From: Hymenolepis diminuta
Taxonomy: Eukaryota > Platyhelminthes > Cestoda > Cyclophyllidea > Hymenolepididae
Direction: 5' to 3'
Length of the DNA: 64,000 bases
Assembly: GCA_900708905.1 (NCBI GenBank)
Contig: CAADRB010000059.1
Location: forward strand, 390,564-454,563
The stretch's first letter is position 1. Each line of letters starts with the position of its first letter. Position numbers and translations under genes: made by a program. Under the pieces are notes generated by a model, which saw only the letters and a list, made by a program, of their open reading frames with translations, did not search any database and was not told the DNA's origin. Of this stretch, positions 58,830-64,000 are shown in pieces.

Positions 58830-61800
58830 ATAGAAATCCATTATAGGTTGTAAGTAATTTACGTCGCCAAAAAAGAGGAGCCAGGAATTTGACGACCGGG
58901 GGATGGGGGTAGATAAGGATCATCAAAGAATGAATAGAAATGAAGCCGTTTGTATGTTGGTGGAATGCTACAATTGGTTCATCGCATCTCTCGTTTTCTC
59001 TTTTTCATGAGTTAAGCATATTTTACTTTTTTTTCACAATCTTAAAAGGTTGGTTTCGATTTACTGTGTCCGACACATATTCCCCTGGAAAATATTCCCG
59101 AAATCCAGGAAGTATTTTCCTGTTAATGATGGTGTACGTGCAAACAAACTACAACATAGATGTTTCTATGAGTTACTAACCATCCTTTTAACATTTTTCG
59201 TTGACACCTCCCCTCTTAATAGGGTAAAGTAAGTTATGACAAATGTCGTTTGTAATTATTAACTTCACAATTTCTCGAAAAACAACGACGGCAGCTCATC
59301 GAAGACGTCGATGCATTCTTTGAATTGAAATATTTGGCGGATTTGTGTTACTTTTTAGCATGTGACTATTAGATCGTGAAAGGCTTATTTAGAGCATATC
59401 ATGATTAAACAATGATGGCCTGCTGTCACGAGTCAGTTAAATGGGCTGAAACATTTCGTGAAATGAGAGTTGTGATTTGGTCTCCATATTTATGAAATTA
59501 GCACGTTTTCTATTCCAGGCGTGACACTCGAAAAGTTGCCCCCAGGCTACAGATGACATCCCATAACCACTGCAAGATAATCGAGTCTCCGATTTCGTTT
59601 AATTATAACCGTATTCAAATTGGTCGCTTTCTATTATCACTTCATTTATTAATTCTAATTAAACTGGCTCTTGTTAACTGACAAATGGAAGGTGTTAATT
59701 TCACAATTTGATTCATTAATTATAAAACACTGTCGTCCTTTAGAATTGGATTCATTCGTTCCAACGACCTCAGAAATTTCTTCATAATTGTGTACTCATT
59801 TTTACGCCCTTATAAAAATAATTAAATAAATTAAATTAATATTTCCATATTATGGGTGTCAAAAATAAAATAAACTGTAATTATCAGAGTCTGTAAATCT
59901 TTGTTAACCGTAGAAATGCGATTTTTTTGTCTTCTACTGTAATGTCTTTCTGACCCCATGACTCAAATCCCTGCCATCATATCTAGACAAATTGATCTGC
60001 TCTCCTTTTTTCTAAAACTGCTGCGTCTCATTTTAAAGTACATCTGCATTGGTACTTTCACGTGCTCCCTTGCCTAAGTGATCCATATAAACTGTCTTTT
60101 TACATCCACGCACACACCTGTCCCTACGCTTCCCTCCCACCCCCCACCCTCTGGTCCCTCTCTTGCCCTCTCGAAGATTCACCGTGCTTTTTTCAATACA
60201 CTCTGACCTCCGCAACTCTTTGTGTTCTACTTTTTGCAACTGCTGTTGTTAGCCTCTAACTGAGGTCTTGACTTCTGCGATCTAGTTGTGAGTCGTTAGT
60301 TCCTGTAATTTAGTGACTCTTCAATTTGGTAACCCCTAAAATGGTAAACTCGGTTCTTGTTGCTCCAGCAAATTGGTGAACCTGTGATCATTCGACCTCT
60401 GCACGACAATAGCTGAGGCATCTACAATGCAGTCATGCGAGGTACTATACAATCACCAGAGCAGTTCAAATTATTTCATCTCGGTGAAGCATACACAGAA
60501 TATGGAAATAAGTATGGTATTTTGGGAATCAACTGCCCACACCAATTGTATTAGATCTTAATAGATTGGAGTGATCAAAATGCTCATCGATACTCATCAC
60601 TTGTTATTGTTAATCCATGTCAACTGCTTCCCACAATTATAATTGCATATTTTTGTGCCATCTTGGGTGATAATAATAACACATAATTATATTATGTGTT
60701 TGTACACCAAAACAATTTGATTTCTTTTAAAATTTCAGCAGCATAAAGTGTTCTGTTAAAATGCTTCGCGTCGATAATAACGAAGATGAAACGAAATTTA
60801 CAGAATTACTGCAAAGACAGTTGAAAAACCTGCATGACCTCGATCATATGCCACTTTGCACGCGCTTCAGAACTTAGAGTGCTTAATTCCCTGATGTTGT
60901 CTTAAGTTCCTCTGGAGGGCTTTTTTAACGTTTGGAATATTTAGTCACTTCAATGACTCCCGAGTGAACGCTGCTTAGTTGCAGAATTCATACTTCTACA
61001 TTCCCATGGCGTCCAGATAAAAAAAAATATATATATATATTTATATGTTCCCTCTGATAACAGAGAGAGGAGAGAGATTTTCAGTTCACATTGTGGGGGT
61101 CACAACGCTGAAAAGGCTTATTGAATCACGTGCGCTAGAACATTCTGGAAAGTACGGTATGTAACCGGTCGCACAGAGAACAACCAATCAGCAAACAAGA
61201 TACATTCAGCCTAGCGTGGTTTTATATTTAATGACTAAACTTTTGACAACAAACACAAAGTTAAGCGATAAATCTTCTCTGCTCAATATCTTTCTTGTTC
61301 TTACCACTTTGGACATAGTCTAGGTAATTTTGAGAGCAAATTGACTCTGCTAGAGGCTATTCGGACTGCCTAGGAGGATTACTTTGATGCAGCAAAAAGA
61401 CTTATTAGTGTAGCATCCGCTACAACGTCACCTCGACTTTTTCAAAAATGGTCATCATCAGAACATATAGCATTCCTCTTTGTCTTCTTCTCTCCGTACT
61501 CTACCAACTAGCTGATCTGTCCTGTTCTAGTAATGAAGATGGGTAAAAAATATATTGAGATATCTTTAAGAATATCTACGGGACGGGAATCAAATGCCTA
61601 ATTGTCGACCTCCTCTTAAGGATATCAAGAATTATTTCCCACTTTCAGTTCACATTGAACTAGAAGTAAGAATGTATGTTGCAAATGACGTAATTGTAAT
61701 AAATGTGAGTATTTAACTTTTACACTGCGTAATATCGATGAGTTCTCATTGGTTTATGGATGCGCGAACAGTTCATTGGGAGGTTGTCAAGTATAGCATA

Positions 61801-62600
61801 CTTATCGTTCATTTAAAATTACATACGTGCTTGGTCCGTCTTCCCGACCATTCTAAGAAGGAAACGAAAGGTGAGGACAAGACCAACTCTTCCTGATTAA
61901 ATAATACTGGTCAATAAGCAGTTAACATCACTGACAAGCACTTGCTTAAATTCATGGGACGAATTGTGAAATTTGAATCTTGGAATGTGAATTGCCCATT
62001 TATTGAATCAACTGAAGTAAAACTCTGATATCTTGATGTAGTTCTCACCACCTTTTCTATCCCCTCCTTTGTATCGTTTGTCGGACTTCCTTTTAACCGA
62101 TTTCAGTTCTTCCCACAATTAAATTTGTAAATTTTTTTGCACTACTGCGGGAATTGGTTGCCATGCTGGGAAGATGACCGCTTCCTCTCACTCCTTGCAC
62201 TCTTTCTACCTTTTGGTCTACATTTCCATTCTGCGTACATCTTATTGAATTACTGCCCTTTCATATCAACTTGACTCTTTATTCAGATCTACAAACTTAA
62301 AAATTAGCATTTCAGCATTTGACTAACTGAAAACGTCTATTCCACCACCAGTATATAATTCCCTTGATTCTATGAATAAAGCCGGCAGAACACGCGAAAT
62401 TTTTCTTTAAATATCATTTTATTTATGCTAGTCATGCATAAGCGGGAATATTAATCATCCGAGTGGATTAAGTAAAACAACTTTTAATTTTCAGTTTACA
62501 TCGGGAATGAAGCGATACACTCTATGTATCAATTTTCTATTTAAATTTTCATGAATTCCGCATGACTGACCGTTATCAATGTCCTAAAGTGACCCCATTT
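58830..62600. other. gene-poor region
   Basis: Nothing is well supported as a gene. It includes a pyrimidine-rich stretch (about 60060-60260), a short TA-rich run (about 61021-61045) and a 38-codon frame at 60761-60877 just after a ttttaaaatttcag acceptor. Confidence 0.5.
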
Positions 62601-62609
62601 CTTACCTGT

Positions 62610-63545
62610 TAGAAGGAGCTGCTGAATGAAAACACCAGAGCTGAATTGGCCGCTGATTCATTCAGAACACCCGAGTTTGCCAGAAGAGTGCATTATGTGG
62701 CATGATGGACGAAAATCGTGGGAAGTCAGTGGTCGACATCTTGCCAAATATCCTCAAAATGTCTGAAGGAACAACAATATATAAGGAATTTTGTTCATCA
62801 AGACCTCAGATACAAATCATACCTTCTTAGACGGGGTCGTCACTTTATGTCGACAAAAAAACTCAAGAGAATCGTTCCATGCGTGCACAATGACTCTTTA
62901 AGAAACTGAAGCGCCCAGAAGGAAAGAAGTACCCTTCGTTCTTCTCCGACCAAAAAAATTCCACCAGGATCAAAAAGTCAATCAAAGAAATGATAAGTGG
63001 GTATGTGCGGGCTAACCTCACTGAAGTTCCACGTGTTATGCATGTTCACGAAGTTTTCAGCAACACTGAGTGTTTTCGGTGTTGTTAAGACTGAGGGGCA
63101 CATTATGACTCCTCAGTTTTTTCCACATCGCCATAAACTCAATGCAGATGAGGATACCATTGTTGTTAACCTTTCTTGGATAGACAGTGCTGCCAATGGA
63201 GGAAGACCCTACGTCTTCCAACAAGATTCGCCTCCATCCCACAAAGCCCTCAAAACCCATGATTGGATGGCCAAGAATTTTCATCATATCACACCAAACT
63301 TATGGCCTCCTAACTCACCAGACCCAAATTCTTTTCATGATTAAATGTGGGGAGGGGCGTGGTTGAGAAGGAAGTTAATAAGTATCTCCTAATACCAAAT
63401 CCTCCTCTTTCATGGAAGCAATAGGCCGAACAATGGAGGACATCAGTAAAAACCACCCGATGAAAGCTTGCAGTCAGTCATATTCGGACTCGAACTGAGC
63501 GGGTGAGAGTAGCCGAAGGAGGATATATAGAATAAAACCTAGATT
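62610..63545 (+). pseudogene. Tc1/mariner-type transposase fossil
   Basis: Pieces of a transposase appear in order across several frames. They are an HTH-type segment (IRNFVHQDLRYKSYLLRRG, about 62775-62835), a first catalytic-Asp region (FFSDQKN, about 62942), PRVMHVHEVF-like and FGVVKTEGHIMTPQFFPH (about 63080), FQQDSPPSHKALKTHDWM with the second Asp (about 63220), and LWPPNSPDPNSFHDYMWG with the third (about 63305). The C-terminal end lies near 63500. There are multiple stops and frameshifts, for example after 62905 and 63344, so it is inactive. Terminal inverted repeats could not be identified by eye. Confidence 0.85.
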
Positions 63546-64000
63546 AATATATATTTACTTGTTTTGTTATGAAAAATTGTAAGTTTCAACCATTTCCTGT
63601 TTCCCAAAAGGGTGTAAGATGTTCGGATATTTGCTCCGTCAATTACACAATATTTTGTCATCTAATTTCAAGGCATTGGCCTTTTTTCTATTCTTTCCAA
63701 AATATAAAAAGTCTGCCAGCGGTAGTGAAGTTCGTAAATTTGAGAGAGAACATGGGCTTTCCAGGTTTTTCCTCCTGTGTTGCTGATTTCTGAGCTGGAG
63801 CTTACCTTTCGCCGTATCTGGTGGTCTCATGATTTGATAAAGATCCAGCTCATTCCATTAGTAGTAATTTGAATAGGAGATGAAGATTCATGTTTTCCAT
63901 TTTGTTAAAGTCAGTAATATGATAGTGCAAAACCTAGTTTAAACAAGCTGTTGACAGCTTGCTAATAACTGGAACTGTCTCAAAGTCTCTTGAAGTCTTG
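63546..64000. other. right edge, no feature seen
   Basis: No supported exon or repeat in the last 450 bases. Confidence 0.5.

Noticed and set aside
60062..60259. 65-codon plus frame and its minus counterpart
   Set aside because: Pyrimidine-rich low-complexity sequence. The hydrophobic/Cys text is a composition artefact.
60761..60877. 38-codon frame (MLRVDNNEDETKFTELLQRQ...) after an acceptor-like ttttaaaatttcag
   Set aside because: Plausible text but too short, with no partner exon, donor or family.

Overview
Organism. This is nuclear DNA of a small-genome metazoan, most likely a parasitic flatworm and probably a tapeworm (inference). The evidence is intron-containing animal genes, AT-rich spacers, several 31-39 bp introns beside multi-kilobase ones, fossil Ty3/gypsy and mariner elements, and genes that look as if they depend on spliced-leader (SL) trans-splicing. 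There are two assembly gaps (19230-19260 and 47398-47447). No rRNA, tRNA gene or CRISPR array was seen.

Layout. 1-1454 (+): last three exons of an unrecognised coiled-coil protein. 3320-9144 (-): eight-exon gene for a 282-residue secretory-pathway protein with signal peptide, CUB domain, LDL-receptor class A domain and one membrane span. 11.35-14.95 kb (+): three small intronless genes, two single-span membrane proteins and a secreted C-type-lectin-like protein. 16529-25209 (-): complete 12-exon TOP3B with C-terminal zinc-binding cysteines and an RGG tail. 27494-28447 (+): CPPED1 phosphatase. 28612-43012 (+): RMND1, nine exons, with a dead gypsy retrotransposon in its largest intron. 43189-43603 (-): tubulin chaperone TBCA, convergent with RMND1. 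44435-46830 (+): TRC8/RNF139-type multispan RING ubiquitin ligase. 47081-50894 (+): DNLZ/HEP1, the mitochondrial Hsp70 helper. 51-64 kb: mostly gene-poor, with a tRNA-derived SINE, a mariner fossil and a few weak exon-like stretches.

How the genes relate. Two same-strand pairs are tightly packed: CPPED1 then RMND1 (164 bp) and TRC8-like then DNLZ (250 bp). In both pairs the downstream gene is mitochondrial and has no usable genomic ATG. Instead a good 3' splice acceptor is followed directly, in frame, by a typical mitochondrial targeting sequence. Flatworm SLs commonly end in AUG, so the simplest reading is that the start codon is delivered by trans-splicing of a polycistronic transcript. Most other genes here have an acceptor-like AG 0-14 nt before their ATG, which fits the same mechanism. 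This is the most interesting signal in the window.

Mobile DNA. A roughly 414-423 bp LTR-like repeat occurs four times plus a fragment, once nested antisense inside the gypsy pol. Another repeat occurs as an inverted pair 11 kb apart.
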